Assembly (NCBI GenBank): GCA_021778875.1
Contig: JAJYBT010000137.1
Coordinates: 1-6,801, forward strand
Direction: 5' to 3'
Length of the DNA stretch: 6,801 bases
Source of the DNA: Acidobacteriota bacterium
GTDB taxonomy: Bacteria > Acidobacteriota > Terriglobia > Terriglobales > Acidobacteriaceae
The translations under genes and the position numbers were made by a program. The notes under the pieces were generated by a model. The model did not search any database and was not told the origin of the DNA. It saw nothing but the letters and a program-made list of their open reading frames with translations. This document shows positions 6,049-6,801 of this stretch, piece after piece; position 1 is the stretch's first letter; the number at the start of each line of letters is the position of its first letter.

Positions 6049-6801
6049 ATGGAGATGGAGACAGCGGGGACGGCGGCAAACAAGACAATCCAGCGTCGAG
6101 GTGCTGTGGAAGGCGGTTATCCGCCCACCGTGGCCGGCGGACAGATGCTGAGCGGTGAACAGGAGCGGGTGCTGCTTGAGCATCTGCCCATTGTGCGCTT
6201 TCTGGCCCGCCGCATCCACGAGCGGTTGCCGCAGCATGTGGATATCGAGGACCTGGTTTCGGCGGGCGTGGTGGGGCTGATGGATGCATTCGCCAAGTTC
6301 GATCCGGCGAAGAAGGTGCAGTTTCGCAGCTATGCGCAGTTCCGCATCCGGGGAGCGATTCTCGACAGTCTGCGGACTCTGGACTGGAGCCCGCGCGAGC
6401 TGCGGCGCAAGGGCCGCGCGGTCGAGGAAGCCATCCGCGTGCTCACGGCGCGCCTGGGCAGGCCACCCGGCGAAGGAGAGGTAGCCGAAGAAATGGGTCT
6501 GGGGATCGGAGACTACCAGCAACTGCTTGGCGATCTGAAGGGGCTGGAGATCGGCACGCTGCACGTTGAGCGCAACGAGGACTCCGGCGAGGACGAACTG
6601 GCCTATGTTCCGGGGCGTCCTGAGGAGGACCCGCTTTTCTGCTGCCTGCGCGGCGAGCTTGAGGAACGGCTTGCGGATGCGATTGCGCATCTGCCCGAGA
6701 GGGAACGCCTGGTGATGACGCTCTACTACTACGAGGAGATGACCATGCGCGAGATTGGACTTGCGCTGGGGGTTGTCGAGTCGCGGATCTCGCAGGTGCA
6801 T
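6049..6801 (+). CDS. fliA: Flagellar sigma factor FliA (sigma-28, FliA/WhiG family), 3' end missing
   Basis: Sigma-28 directs RNA polymerase to late flagellar promoters (filament, motor, chemotaxis) and is normally held by FlgM until the hook is done. The 251 visible residues run open to the window edge. Region 2 spans about 43-116: LEHLPIVRFLARRIHERLP, DIEDLVSAGVVGLMDAFAKF, SYAQFRIRGAILDSLR and the family hallmark DWSPRELRR. Region 3 follows at about 122-170. Region 4 begins near 203, with LPERERLVMTLYYYEEMTM and the helix-turn-helix LALGVVESRISQVH at the edge. Probably only 10-20 residues are lost. The start at 6049 has GGGAAAGGG ending six bases before; TGA at 6031 blocks longer starts, and ATG 6055 is a close alternative. 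About 40 residues precede region 2, somewhat more than in short FliA proteins. A Cys-Cys pair (198-199) lies just before region 4. No flhF or flhG lies between flhA and this gene. Confidence 0.95.
   Translation, partial: MEMETAGTAANKTIQRRGAVEGGYPPTVAGGQMLSGEQERVLLEHLPIVRFLARRIHERLPQHVDIEDLVSAGVVGLMDAFAKFDPAKKVQFRSYAQFRIRGAILDSLRTLDWSPRELRRKGRAVEEAIRVLTARLGRPPGEGEVAEEMGLGIGDYQQLLGDLKGLEIGTLHVERNEDSGEDELAYVPGRPEEDPLFCCLRGELEERLADAIAHLPERERLVMTLYYYEEMTMREIGLALGVVESRISQVH

Noticed and set aside
5935..6801. Long minus-strand frame opposite fliA and the end of flhA
   Set aside because: The + strand holds a clear sigma-28 gene over the same bases; the antisense product shows no family features.
1..6801. 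CRISPR arrays, tRNA or rRNA genes, insertion sequences, prophage or toxin-antitoxin genes
   Set aside because: No direct repeat arrays, no tRNA-like cloverleaf, no transposase and no terminal repeats were seen; the sequence is almost fully coding for flagellar genes.

Overview
The window is a compact, GC-rich, single-strand flagellar block from a motile Gram-negative-type bacterium. Every confident gene is on the + strand and they form one probable operon: a FliN-type switch protein, fliO, fliP, fliQ, fliR, flhB, flhA, then fliA, which runs off the right edge. The taxon cannot be proved from this sequence. The GC-rich codons, the divergent short FliN, the flhA-fliA junction and the FliP/FlhA sequence variants suggest an acidobacterium (Terriglobia-like); this is an inference of moderate to low confidence.

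Layout. Positions 1-228 hold no convincing complete gene. They are richer in A+T than the rest and may be a promoter region, with a possible divergent gene just entering at the left edge. Positions 229-939 encode a C-ring SpoA-domain protein and a short FliO that lacks a visible membrane segment. Positions 933-3878 encode FliP, FliQ, FliR and FlhB, which in known systems form the helical export gate in the centre of the basal body. Positions 3875-5974 encode FlhA, whose family forms the nonameric export ring. A 74-base gap with a small inverted repeat follows, then the sigma-28 (FliA/WhiG family) gene at 6049-6801, missing only its last few codons.

How the genes work together. FliO helps FliP assemble; FliP, FliQ and FliR build the gate; FlhB switches substrate class after self-cleavage at its NPTH site; FlhA receives chaperone-substrate complexes and uses proton motive force; the FliN-type protein belongs to the cytoplasmic switch/sorting platform. 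FliA then directs transcription of late flagellar genes. Gene spacing is very tight (overlaps of 7 and 4 bases, gaps of 3 to 20 bases elsewhere in the fliP-flhA core), so translational coupling is likely.

I found no clearly new system. The points worth a second look are the altered gate motif in FliP, the membrane-anchor-free FliO with an uncertain 5' reading frame, the missing flhF/flhG and fliM neighbours, the uncertain start of the first gene, and the hairpin between flhA and fliA.
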